From assembly GCA_900548975.1 (NCBI GenBank), contig URMS01000009.1, positions 50,987 through 114,986 on the forward strand: 64,000 bases of DNA, in the 5' to 3' direction. The notes beneath the pieces are model-generated. The model was given only the letters and a program-made list of their open reading frames with translations, did no database searches and had not been told where the DNA came from. How positions within the stretch are numbered: position 1 is the stretch's first letter; each line of letters begins with the position of its first letter. The stretch is from an uncultured Porphyromonadaceae bacterium (GTDB taxonomy: Bacteria; Bacteroidota; Bacteroidia; Bacteroidales; Muribaculaceae). The position numbers were made by a program, and so were the translations under genes. Positions 1 to 8,920 of the stretch are shown piece after piece.

Positions 1-1601
1 AGGTGAATCAGATGCGCCAGGTAGTGGAGGAGATAGTGAGCTACGGCAAAAAGTTCAACATCGGCCTCGAGGCCGGTTCCAAGCCCGAACTGCATGCCGT
101 GCTTGCAACCAATATAGCCGAAAACGCCCTCATAATCTGCAACGGATATAAGGACGAATCGTATATCGAGCTGGCGCTGCTCGCCCAGAAGATGGGACGC
201 CGCATATACCTGGTGGTGGAGAAGCTCAACGAGCTGCGCATGATAGCCGAAATATCGAAGCGCATCAAGGTGCGCCCCAATATCGGCATCCGCATAAAGC
301 TGTCGAGCACCGGCTCGGGCAAGTGGAGCGAAAGCGGCGGCGACCAGAGCAAATTCGGCCTCAACTCGTCGGAACTGCTCGAGGCCATCGATATTCTCGA
401 GCGACGCGACCTCAAGGACTGTCTCAAGCTCATCCACTTCCATATCGGCAGCCAGATAAACAAGATACGCGTGGTGAAGAACGCCCTCCGTGAGGCCACG
501 CAGTTCTTCGTGCAGCTGTCGAAGCTCGGCTTCGGTGTCGAATTTATCGACATCGGCGGCGGCCTCGGCGTGGACTACGACGGCACCCGCAGCTCTTCAA
601 GCGAAAGCTCGATGAACTATTCCATACAGGAATATGCCAACGACGCCGTGAGCGCCGTGGTCGACGTGTGCATGAAAAACGGTCTGAAACAACCTAATAT
701 AATCACCGAGAGCGGCCGCTCGCTTACAGCCCACCACTCCGTGCTGATATTCGAAGTACTCGAGACCACACAGCTGCCACTGTGGAAGGACTCGCAGGAA
801 ATCGACCCCGATGCCCACGAACTCGCCCGCGAGCTCTACGACATATGGGACCGCCTGGACAATCCGCGCCTCTTCGAAAGCTGGCACGACGCCCTGCAGA
901 TACGCGAGGAGGCACTCGATCTCTTCAGCCTCGGCATGCTCGACCTCAAGACCCGCGCTCAGATCGAGAAACTCTTCTGGAGCATAGCCCGCGAAGTCGG
1001 CGAGATCGCCGGAGGCATGAAGCACATGCCCGAGGATCTGCGTAAGATATCGAAGATGATCCCCGACAAGTACTTCTGCAATTTCTCGCTCTTCCAGTCG
1101 CTGCCCGACAGCTGGGCCATCGATCAGCTGTTCCCCATAGTGCCCATAGCGCGCCTCGACGAAAAGCCTACACGCACATGCACAATACAGGACATGACCT
1201 GCGACTCCGACGGCAAGATAGCCAGTTTCATATCGGCACAGGGCACGTCGTCGGCGCTGCCGGTGCATCCGCTCAAGCCGGGCGAGCCCTATTACCTGGC
1301 CGTGTTCCTGGTGGGCGCCTATCAGGAAATCCTCGGCGACATGCACAATCTCTTCGGCGACACTAATGTGGCTCATGTGAGCGTATACAAAGACCGATAC
1401 GAGATCGAGCAGATAATCGAGGGCGAGACCGTCGACGAAGTGCTCGACTATGTGCAGTATAACCCGAAGAAACTCGTCCGCAACCTCGAGACATGGGTTA
1501 CGGCGTCGATGAAGGCCGGCACCATCACTCCCGAGGAGGGCCGCGACTTCATCAGCACCTACCGTTCGGGGCTGTTCGGCTACACATATCTCGAAAAATG
1601 A
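1..1601 (+). CDS. speA: Biosynthetic arginine decarboxylase, 5'-truncated by the window
   Basis: PLP-dependent decarboxylation of arginine to agmatine, the first step of putrescine and spermidine synthesis in the cytoplasm. The visible 532 residues carry SpeA landmarks: VNQMRQV at the very start (normally just after the PLP-binding lysine), HFHIGSQ, the glycine-rich IDIGGGLGVDYDGT, the phosphate-binding ESGRSLTAHH, and the C-terminal PTRTCTIQDMTCDSDGKI with the SpeA-type cysteine. About 100 N-terminal residues lie outside; bases 1-2 are probably the last two of the PLP lysine codon, so the GTG at 3 is not a start. Its stop overlaps the start of truA (ATGA), indicating translational coupling. 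Confidence 0.95.
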   Translation, partial: VNQMRQVVEEIVSYGKKFNIGLEAGSKPELHAVLATNIAENALIICNGYKDESYIELALLAQKMGRRIYLVVEKLNELRMIAEISKRIKVRPNIGIRIKLSSTGSGKWSESGGDQSKFGLNSSELLEAIDILERRDLKDCLKLIHFHIGSQINKIRVVKNALREATQFFVQLSKLGFGVEFIDIGGGLGVDYDGTRSSSSESSMNYSIQEYANDAVSAVVDVCMKNGLKQPNIITESGRSLTAHHSVLIFEVLETTQLPLWKDSQEIDPDAHELARELYDIWDRLDNPRLFESWHDALQIREEALDLFSLGMLDLKTRAQIEKLFWSIAREVGEIAGGMKHMPEDLRKISKMIPDKYFCNFSLFQSLPDSWAIDQLFPIVPIARLDEKPTRTCTIQDMTCDSDGKIASFISAQGTSSALPVHPLKPGEPYYLAVFLVGAYQEILGDMHNLFGDTNVAHVSVYKDRYEIEQIIEGETVDEVLDYVQYNPKKLVRNLETWVTASMKAGTITPEEGRDFISTYRSGLFGYTYLEK

Positions 1602-2344
1602 GATGGTTCATGCGGCTGTCGTACCGCGGCGCCCCCTACCACGGCTGGCAGGTACAGCCGGGGGCGGTGACGGTGCAGGGCGAGCTTGAGAGGGCGCTTG
1701 CCACGCTCCTGCGTTGTCCGGTGGCCGTGACCGGCGCCGGGCGCACCGATGCGGGTGTCAACGCCAGGCTCATGGTGGCGCATGTCGATCTGCCCGACGG
1801 CTTTGACCCACGCGAAGGTGTGTTTCTCCGCTCGCTCAACAGTCTGTGTGGCCGCGATATAGCCGTGTACGGCTTCGCGCCCGTTGCCGCCGGTGCCCAC
1901 GCGCGCTTCGACGCCACCGAGCGCACCTACCGCTACTTCGTGCACACGGTCAAGAATCCGTTTGCCGGCGAATTGTCGTGGCAGGCTCCGCCTTCGCTCG
2001 ACTTCGGTGCAATGAACGCTGCCGCCGCGCTGCTTGTGGGGTGCCGCGACTTCACATCTTTTTCCAAACTGCATACCGACGTTAAGACCAACATATGCGA
2101 CCTCCGGCATGCGCGCTGGGAGGCTATGGGCGACGGACGCTATTATTTCGAGATCTCCGCCGACCGCTTCCTGCGCAATATGGTGCGTGCTGTCGTTGGC
2201 ACACTGGTCGATGTCGGCCGCCACAAGATGGCGCCCGAAGGTGTCCTCGATGTGCTGGGACGCATGGACCGCTGCGCCGCAGGCACGTCGATGCCCGCAG
2301 GTCCGCTTTTTCTCTGGAACATAGAATATCCCTATGAGTGCTGA
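1598..2344 (+). CDS. truA: tRNA pseudouridine(38-40) synthase TruA
   Basis: Converts uridines 38-40 of the tRNA anticodon stem-loop to pseudouridine. The 248-residue protein has normal family length. The catalytic aspartate is Asp51 in the motif GAGRTDAGVNA; further family motifs are FDATERTYRY and FLRNMVRAVVGTLVDVG near the C-terminus. An in-frame ATG exists further upstream at 1493, but it lies inside speA; the ATG at 1598 gives the canonical N-terminus MRWFMRLSYRGAPYHGWQ and overlaps the speA stop by 4 bp. The 3' end overlaps the next gene by 11 bp, so the three genes appear to be one transcription unit. Confidence 0.96.
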   Translation: MRWFMRLSYRGAPYHGWQVQPGAVTVQGELERALATLLRCPVAVTGAGRTDAGVNARLMVAHVDLPDGFDPREGVFLRSLNSLCGRDIAVYGFAPVAAGAHARFDATERTYRYFVHTVKNPFAGELSWQAPPSLDFGAMNAAAALLVGCRDFTSFSKLHTDVKTNICDLRHARWEAMGDGRYYFEISADRFLRNMVRAVVGTLVDVGRHKMAPEGVLDVLGRMDRCAAGTSMPAGPLFLWNIEYPYEC

Positions 2345-3443
2345 GCCGTCGCTGCACCTTTTCTATCCCGAAAACGATCTTGCCCTTGCCCGCGATATCG
2401 AGCGCTATACGGCGCCCCCTGCTGCTGTGCGCCTGCGCACAGCCGGCGAGACTCTGCCGCTGTGGTATGGTGCCGACGGCGACCGGTTCGTGGCTTCGGG
2501 CGTGAATGCGGCATGGCTCGACGGCATGAAAGGCCGCTTCGGCATCGACATCGACGTGTTCGACTACCGGCCCGAGTGCTACCGGCCCGCGCCGTGGGGC
2601 TGGTCGAAGGCTTCGCGCGGCATATATTCGCGACTGGGCTTCGGCGCCGGCAACTTGCCCGACGATGCCGCCCTCGACCTCCTGCGCATGCTTTCGCACC
2701 GCCGCACTGCCGCTGCGGTGGCGCGCCGTCTGCAAGCCGCCACAGGCATAGGCTCGCCTGCCGTCGAGGTCCGAAGCGCCGACGCTCTACAGGCCCTTCT
2801 GCGCAGCGAGCCGCGGCTCCTTGTCAAGCTGCCGTGGTCATCGTCGGGCCGCGGCATGGTGGCTGTCGACACCTCGACTTTCGAGGCCCAGCGCCCCATG
2901 ATAGAGGGAATGGTACGTCGCCAGGGCTCCGTCATGGCCGAGCGGCACTATGACAAGGCTCTTGACTTCGCCATGCTCTTCCGCATGGCCGCCGGACGCT
3001 GCGAGGCCGCCGGACTGTCGGTATTCGAGACCGCAGGCCTCGGCATATACACCGGCAATATACTGGCATCGGAGACCCGGCTGAGAAGCCTGGTCTGCGA
3101 CAAAACAGGCACCGCACAGTTCGATGCCGTGGCCCAGGCACTCCCGGCGATACTGGAAGATGTGATTGGCGATTCCTATGACGGCCCCCTCGGCGTCGAC
3201 ATGCTCGCCACCGCCGACGGCGAGCTCGTCCCTGTCGTGGAGATAAATCTGCGCATGACCATGGGCCACCTCTGCGCCCGCTTCTACGAGCGCTATGTCG
3301 CCCACGGCGCCACCGGCCACTTCACCGTCAGCACCGACCACCCCGCCGACACCTCCACCGTCCGCAACGCCCGTCTCCACTCCGGCACCCTCCCCCTCAA
3401 CCCTCCCGCAACCTCCTTCACCTTCACCGCCACAATCGGGTAA
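2334..3443 (+). CDS. ATP-grasp-fold hypothetical protein
   Basis: A 369-residue cytoplasmic protein. Its C-terminal two thirds look like an ATP-grasp ligase: VKLPWSSSGRGM around residue 164 resembles the lysine/glycine-rich nucleotide loop, and GVDML followed by VVEINLRMTMGH near residue 300 resembles the metal-binding Glu/Asn strand. The substrate cannot be told from sequence. It overlaps truA by 11 bp. The last 40 or so codons are Pro/Thr/Ser-rich and extremely C-rich in DNA, unlike the rest of the gene. ATP-grasp assignment is from motifs only. Confidence 0.75.
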   Translation: MSAEPSLHLFYPENDLALARDIERYTAPPAAVRLRTAGETLPLWYGADGDRFVASGVNAAWLDGMKGRFGIDIDVFDYRPECYRPAPWGWSKASRGIYSRLGFGAGNLPDDAALDLLRMLSHRRTAAAVARRLQAATGIGSPAVEVRSADALQALLRSEPRLLVKLPWSSSGRGMVAVDTSTFEAQRPMIEGMVRRQGSVMAERHYDKALDFAMLFRMAAGRCEAAGLSVFETAGLGIYTGNILASETRLRSLVCDKTGTAQFDAVAQALPAILEDVIGDSYDGPLGVDMLATADGELVPVVEINLRMTMGHLCARFYERYVAHGATGHFTVSTDHPADTSTVRNARLHSGTLPLNPPATSFTFTATIG

Positions 3444-3465
3444 AAATGTTGGGAAAGAAGAGAAT

Positions 3466-3497
3466 TTTGGGTGTTTTGCCGATTTTTACTATCTTTG
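3466..3497 (+). promoter_or_regulatory. Bacteroidetes-type promoter of efp
   Basis: TTTG at 3466-3469 and TATCTTTG at 3490-3497 with a 20-bp spacer match the Bacteroidetes sigma-ABfr consensus (TTTG, about 20 bp, TAnnTTTG). The start codon of efp is 36 bp after the -7 box. Confidence 0.8.
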
Positions 3498-3533
3498 CAG
3501 CCGTAAACTGCGAGAAAACACAATCCTACATAT

Positions 3534-4100
3534 ATGATTAACGCACAAGACATCAAAAACGGCACTTGCATCCGTCTGGACGGCCAGCTCTACTTCTGCG
3601 TGGAATTCCTCCATGTAAAGCCGGGCAAGGGTAACACTTTCATGCGCACCAAGCTCAAAAACGTTGTCGATGGCCGCGTTCTCGAACGCCGCTTCAACAT
3701 TGGCGAAAAACTCGAAGACGTGCGCGTAGAACACCGCCCCTATCAGTTCCTCTACAGCGAAGGCGGCGACGACATCTTCATGAACCAGGAAACCTACGAG
3801 CAGATTCCCATCAACAAGGAACTCGTCACCGGCGCGGCCTTCATGAAGGAAGGTGATATCCTCGACGTTGTCAGCGATGCTTCGACCGACACCGTTCTCT
3901 ATGCCGAAATGCCTATCAAGGTTACCCTCGAAATCACCTATACCGAGCCCGGTATCAAGGGTGATACCGCCACCAACACCCTCAAGCCCGCAACTCTGGA
4001 GACCGGCGCCGAAATCCGCGTGCCCCTCTTCTGCAACATCGGCGACAAGGTGCGTGTCGACACCCGCGACGGCTCCTATATGGAACGCGTCAAGGAATAA
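3534..4100 (+). CDS. efp: Elongation factor P
   Basis: Binds ribosomes stalled at polyproline stretches and stimulates peptide bond formation. The 188-residue length and three beta-barrel domains are typical of EF-P. The conserved loop PGKGNTF has Lys32 at the tip, the residue that carries the modification in other bacteria. The C-terminal signature region (residues about 150-188, GDKVRVDTRDGSYMERVKE) is intact. It has its own promoter and a terminator directly downstream, so it is probably monocistronic. Confidence 0.97.
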   Translation: MINAQDIKNGTCIRLDGQLYFCVEFLHVKPGKGNTFMRTKLKNVVDGRVLERRFNIGEKLEDVRVEHRPYQFLYSEGGDDIFMNQETYEQIPINKELVTGAAFMKEGDILDVVSDASTDTVLYAEMPIKVTLEITYTEPGIKGDTATNTLKPATLETGAEIRVPLFCNIGDKVRVDTRDGSYMERVKE

Positions 4101-4148
4101 ACCGGCATAGCTTCGCCGCCGAAAGGCGACAGTCGCAAAAATAACAGT

Positions 4149-4195
4149 TCCGGCGAGACTTCATTGCAACGATGAGGCCTCGCCGGAGTCTTTTT
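4149..4195 (+). terminator. Intrinsic terminator after efp
   Basis: A GC-rich stem (TCCGGCGAG at 4149-4157 with CTCGCCGGA at 4179-4187) extended by ACTTCAT/ATGAGG, followed by a T-run. It separates efp from the convergent minus-strand remnant. Confidence 0.85.
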
Positions 4196-4623
4196 CTACC
4201 GGGAGATGATGGAGTCGATGATGGCGGTGAAGCGGGCGGCGCCGATGTCGGATGTCAGATGGTCGCCGTCGAAGAAATCGTCGCCGCTGAAGCGCGGATC
4301 GTCGCTGAAGTCGTGCCATTCGAGCGGGAGCGAGCGCAGACGCTCACTTGTAAGCTCCCACAGCGCCGGGTCGATGTTGCGGCGGTAATCCTCGCGCACG
4401 GGCGGCGTCACCACAATGAGCCGCGCGCCCAGCGAGCGGCAGATGCTGTCGATGGCCATAAGGCGGCGGGTGTTGATGTCGAGGCGGTCGGCCGAGAGCG
4501 ATGCCGTGTGCTGTCGGGCGATTGTTGCGCCGTCGGCAGTGCCGGCCGCCTTGTAGGGGAGTGCGTATTCGTCGCCGTGACCGAGGCTGTCGGTGAGGAA
4601 GCGCGATTTCGTCAGACCGAGAG
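4196..4623 (-). pseudogene. C-terminal remnant of an SGNH-hydrolase-like protein
   Basis: About 141 residues in a frame without its own plausible start. It ends with FFDGDHLTSDIGAARFTAIID, which resembles block V (Asp-x-x-His) of SGNH/GDSL hydrolases; DINTRRLMAIDSICRSLGARLIVVTPP upstream resembles the strand before it. Such proteins are commonly encoded next to MBOAT acyltransferases. The N-terminal half, including the expected nucleophile serine, is absent: homology stops at about 4621, where the MBOAT frame begins. This looks like the 3' part of a gene whose 5' part was lost in a deletion shared with the upstream MBOAT gene. Confidence 0.6.
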
Positions 4624-5400
4624 CCGCGCCGAGCCGAGGGCTATGTCGGAGTATCCCGAGAAATCGCAGTACATCTGTATGGAGAAGAGCACGGCGCCGG
4701 CCACGAGATTGAGACCGCCGGTGGTCTGGTAGTTGGCGAAGGCCCAGTCGACTGTCTGGGCGCAATTGTCGGCCACGACCATTTTCTTGAACAGGCCCCA
4801 TAGTATGCGGCGGAGGCCGTCGACGGCTTCGTCGTAGTCGAAAGTGCGGCGCCGCCTGAACTGCGGCAGTAGCGCTGCGGCGCGCTCGATAGGGCCGGCC
4901 ACCAACTGCGGGAAGAAGCTGATGAAGGCCAGGAAGGTGACGATGTTGCGTTCGGCGGCAACATTACGGCGGTATACGTCGATGGTATAACCGACGGCCT
5001 GGAATGTATAGAAACTGATGCCCACCGGCAGCACTAACTCCAGAGTAACCCATCCGGGCTCGAAACCCAGGGAGCGGCCGAGAGCAGCGAGGTTGGCGGC
5101 GAAGAAATTGTAGTATTTGTAGACGCCGAGAATACCGAAGCTCACCAGGATGTTGGCGGCGCAGATGGCCTTGCAGGCGCGGGTAGAGGAGCTGTAGCTC
5201 TCGATGAGTCTCCCGCAGGTGTAGGCCATGACGCTTGCTCCGAATATGAGTCCGAGGAAGCGCCAGTCCCACCAGCCGTAGAATATATAGCTTACCAGAA
5301 GCAGCAGCGCGTTCTGACTGCGGGCCGATCGGGTAGTGAGCCAATAGAGCAGAAACACTATCGGCAGAAACAGCATATATTCCGGCGAATTGAAAAGCAT
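4612..5400 (-). pseudogene. Truncated MBOAT (AlgI/DltB-like) O-acyltransferase
   Basis: The 262-residue reading frame begins with the canonical MLFNSPEYMLFLP and contains the membrane segments and the motifs VLPVGISFYTFQAVGYTIDVYR and LVAGPIERA of the family. Homology runs to YCDFSGYSDIALGSARL and then ends after two codons. Intact members are about 460-480 residues, and the missing part holds the conserved histidine of the WHxSxSxW region, so the product should be inactive. The frame after the break reads into the tail of an SGNH-like protein. A CAAAGATA sequence at 5405-5412 (a reverse TATCTTTG -7 box) lies only 5 bp before the start. Confidence 0.75.
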
Positions 5401-5791
5401 GGCGCAAAGATACGAAAAAAGCAGGGCAGCCGTGGGAAAATTGTTACCGGGAGGATGTGGGATCAGAAGGCCGGAGAAGTGCTTATTGTTAAGCAGGAGG
5501 TGTTTTCTTAAGTTAAAAATGTTAAAGTTTGGTTGTTTTGGACATTTCGCGTGAGCGGATAGAACAAGTTATCGAAAAAATAACTTTCTTTGTAGTGGCT
5601 TTCATGCCCGGATTATATCATACAAAAATAAGCACCTTTAGAAAAGCGCCCGAACTTCGTGTAGGCGTGGTATCTGATACCTGCCGGCGATATTGCGATA
5701 TTGCCGCCATACAGTTTCCTTTTCCCCGGTGTCGTTTTAGATGAAAATCATATACCTATAATAACTACTTACTTACTAAAAACACCCTTGC
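5401..5791. other. 391-bp intergenic region before the sus operon
   Basis: Contains no convincing gene. The left edge holds the -7-like CAAAGATA for the MBOAT remnant. AAGTTAT/ATAACTT (5566-5572 and 5580-5586) form a small hairpin followed by TTTCTTTG, a near match to a -7 box but without a good -33 partner. A perfect GGTATC-T-GATACC palindrome lies at about 5669-5681. One of these probably marks the start of the susC leader, which would be about 190 nt long; no known regulator site was recognised. Confidence 0.4.
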
Positions 5792-8700
5792 ATGAAGAAC
5801 ATTTGTTATCAAATGACCCGGAAGGCATTTCTGGCGCTGGCACTTGTGCTGGCTACGGCGCTCCCGGCTTTAGCGCAGAACATCACGGTGACCGGCACCG
5901 TGTATGAGCCCGAAGGCGAACCTGCCATCGGCGCGAGCGTCGAGGTGAAAGGCACCCCTGGAAAAGGCGTGGCCACAGATTTCGACGGCAACTACAAAAT
6001 ATCTGTAGCCCCGGATGCTGTTCTGGTCTTCTCGTATGTAGGCTGCGACACGCAGGAAATACCAGTGGAGGGCCGTACGGAAATCAACGTGAATCTCAAG
6101 ACCAATGCCGTGGCAATGAACGAACTCGTTGTCGTTGGCTATGGTGTGGTTAAGAAATCGGATGCCACCGGTTCGGTGGGCGTTGTCAAGCCGACCGATA
6201 TCGAGGCCGGTCTTGCCACCACAGCCCAGGACCTTCTGGTAGGCGCAAGCCCCGGTGTGGTTGTATCGACCCAGGGCGGTGACCCTGCCGGCGGCGCAGC
6301 CATCCAGATCCGCGGCGGTGCCTCGCTCAACGCCTCGAACTCGCCCCTTATCGTAATCGACGGTGTGCCCATGGACGGCAACACGGTAAAAGGCTCGACC
6401 AACGCCCTGTCGCTTGTAAGCCCCGAGAATATCGAGAACATGACCATCCTCAAGTCGGCCTCGGCAACGGCTATCTACGGTAGCCGCGCATCGAACGGTG
6501 TGATCATCATCACCACCAAGCGAGGCAAGGACGGCAAGCCCCAGGTGAACTTCGCAGCAAACTTCTATGTGGCCACTCCCCGCAAATATCTCGACATGAT
6601 GAGCGGTTCGCAGTACCGCGACTACATCGTCAGCAAATACGGTGCCGAATCGGCTCAGGCCGCCAAGCTCGGTGCTGTCAGCACCGACTGGCAGAAAGAG
6701 GTGCTCCGCACCACTTTCAGCCATGATTACAGCCTGTCGGTAGGCGGTAAGGCCGGTGTGCTTCCCTATCGCGTAGGTGTGAATTACACAGGTACCGACG
6801 GTGTTGTACGCGGCACCGACAACCAGCGTCTGGGCGCCACCATCAACCTGACACCGTCGTTCTTCGACGATCTCCTTAACATCAGCGCCAACGCCAAGGG
6901 TTCCTATATAGTGAATAACTACGGCAGCGGTGCCCTCGGCAGCGCCATCGGCTTCAACCCGACACTGCCCGTGCACATGAACAATGTGTTCAACAACTAC
7001 ACCACATATCTTATCGACGGCAGCGTGGCTCTTCCCGACTCTCCCGGCAGCAGCATAAGCAACATCTATGCCAAGAACCCGGTGTCGCTGTGGAAAGATC
7101 ACTACAGCCGCTCCAAGGTATACCAGAGTGTGGGCAATCTTCAGATCGACCTCAAGATGCCTTTCCTCCGCGAACTCCGCGCCAACCTCAACCTCGGCTA
7201 TGACTACAGCCACGGCGAGGTCCGCAACTTCGAGCAGCCCTTCTCGCCCGCCGCATGGGACGGCAAGTTCCAGGTGCGCGGCACCGACGGCAACGTTGTG
7301 AACGTGCAGCAGGGCTACGGTAGTCTGAGCAAGGAAAACCAGGAGCGCTACACCCTTATGCTCGAGTTCTATCTCAACTACCACAAGAATTTCGAAGCCA
7401 TCAAGAGCGATGTCGACGTAACAGGCGGTTACTCCTGGCAGCGCTTCAACAACAGCGGCCACGACTTCACCGTAGCCGACCCGCAGATGGCATCGTCGGA
7501 CATCATGTTCACCGATCCCAACCTCAACGGCGGCCAGCCTGTAGCCCTCAGGGACTTCGCCGGCTACCAGTACGGTCCCACAAGCTACTATAAGAGCCGC
7601 TATCAGCTCGTGTCGTTCTTCGGCCGACTCAACTATACCTTCATGGACCGCTATCTGCTCACTTTCACCATGCGTCGCGACGGTACCAGCCGCTTCGGCA
7701 AGGACCACCGCTGGGGTTCGTTCCCCGCAGCCGCTCTCGGCTGGAAGATTCTCGACGAAAGCTTCATGGAAGGCGCCCGCGGCGTGCTGAGTGAACTTAA
7801 GCTCCGCTTCGACTGGGGTATCACCGGCCAGCAGGACGTAGGCGGCGATTACTTCCCCTATCTGCCTGTGTACAGCACTCTTATCGGCGACGGCAACTCA
7901 TACATCATCAACGGACAGTATGTGCAGCTCGCATATCCCAACCCCTACAACGGCGATCTCAAGTGGGAGGAAACAACAACCAAGAACATCGGTCTTGACT
8001 TCGGCTTCCTCAACAACCGCATCACCGGTAGCATCGAGCTCTATCAGCGCAAGACAAAAGACCTCCTGGTGCAGGCCAACTTCCCCGCAGGCTCCAACCT
8101 GTCAAACGTAGGCTGGCTCAACCTGGGCGACCTCAAGAACACCGGTTTCGAATTCAACCTCAGCACCCGTCCTATCGTGACCAAGGACTTCACCTGGACC
8201 TCGAACCTCAACCTTGCCTATAACAAGAACAAGATCACCCGTCTTGCCGACGGCGCATCGGCCACTACCGGCAGCCTCGGCAACGGTGTCGACGTGCAGA
8301 AGCATGTCGTGGGCGAAAGCGCATTCTCCTTCTGGGTCTATGAGCAGGCTTACGACAGCAACGGCAATCCTCTCGAAGGTGTGTATGTGGACCAGAACGG
8401 CGACGGCGCCATCACCGACGAGGACAAGATCCTCTTCCACCACGTTCATCCCGACTGGACCGCAAGCTGGCACAATACTTTCAACTACAAGAACTGGGAC
8501 TTCGGCTTCGTACTCCGCGGCTCGTTCGGCAACTGGGCATACAACAAGAACCAGATGGACAACTCGTTCGCTGCCATGGCCACCAACCAGCCCACTCTCT
8601 CGAACCTGATGAACAACACCTATCTCTTCGAACAGACTCGTACCACCGAGCTTATGCTCAGCAGCTACTTCGTGCAGAACGCTTCGTTCGTGCGCTGCGA

Positions 8701-8899
8701 CAACATCACTGTCGGCTACACCTTCGACAATCTGATGAAGAACAAGCTGAAACTGCGTCTCTTCGGTGCGGTACAGAATCCGTTCGTGATCACCAAGTAC
8801 AAGGGTCTTGATCCCGAACTCACCTATCAGCAGGGTATCGACGGTGCTCCCTATCCGCGTCCTGTAACGGTAACATTCGGCCTTGTAGCCAATTTCTAA
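5792..8899 (+). CDS. SusC/RagA-family TonB-dependent outer-membrane transporter
   Basis: A 1035-residue outer-membrane channel that imports oligosaccharides with the next gene's SusD lid, powered by TonB. After a signal peptide ending ALPALAQ (residues about 1-29) comes the carboxypeptidase-like regulatory domain (residues 30-110, VTGTVYEPEGEPAIGASVEVKG), the Ton-box region NELVVVGYG, the plug domain with GAAIQIRGGASLNASNSPLIVIDGVP, and a long beta-barrel ending in a phenylalanine (VANF). Length is normal for the family. It is followed after 21 bp by susD. The SusE- and SusF-like genes downstream suggest an alpha-glucan (starch-like) substrate, but no glycosidase is adjacent. Confidence 0.95.
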   Translation: MKNICYQMTRKAFLALALVLATALPALAQNITVTGTVYEPEGEPAIGASVEVKGTPGKGVATDFDGNYKISVAPDAVLVFSYVGCDTQEIPVEGRTEINVNLKTNAVAMNELVVVGYGVVKKSDATGSVGVVKPTDIEAGLATTAQDLLVGASPGVVVSTQGGDPAGGAAIQIRGGASLNASNSPLIVIDGVPMDGNTVKGSTNALSLVSPENIENMTILKSASATAIYGSRASNGVIIITTKRGKDGKPQVNFAANFYVATPRKYLDMMSGSQYRDYIVSKYGAESAQAAKLGAVSTDWQKEVLRTTFSHDYSLSVGGKAGVLPYRVGVNYTGTDGVVRGTDNQRLGATINLTPSFFDDLLNISANAKGSYIVNNYGSGALGSAIGFNPTLPVHMNNVFNNYTTYLIDGSVALPDSPGSSISNIYAKNPVSLWKDHYSRSKVYQSVGNLQIDLKMPFLRELRANLNLGYDYSHGEVRNFEQPFSPAAWDGKFQVRGTDGNVVNVQQGYGSLSKENQERYTLMLEFYLNYHKNFEAIKSDVDVTGGYSWQRFNNSGHDFTVADPQMASSDIMFTDPNLNGGQPVALRDFAGYQYGPTSYYKSRYQLVSFFGRLNYTFMDRYLLTFTMRRDGTSRFGKDHRWGSFPAAALGWKILDESFMEGARGVLSELKLRFDWGITGQQDVGGDYFPYLPVYSTLIGDGNSYIINGQYVQLAYPNPYNGDLKWEETTTKNIGLDFGFLNNRITGSIELYQRKTKDLLVQANFPAGSNLSNVGWLNLGDLKNTGFEFNLSTRPIVTKDFTWTSNLNLAYNKNKITRLADGASATTGSLGNGVDVQKHVVGESAFSFWVYEQAYDSNGNPLEGVYVDQNGDGAITDEDKILFHHVHPDWTASWHNTFNYKNWDFGFVLRGSFGNWAYNKNQMDNSFAAMATNQPTLSNLMNNTYLFEQTRTTELMLSSYFVQNASFVRCDNITVGYTFDNLMKNKLKLRLFGAVQNPFVITKYKGLDPELTYQQGIDGAPYPRPVTVTFGLVANF

Positions 8900-8920
8900 C
8901 CCGGTAAATAAGACATCAAT

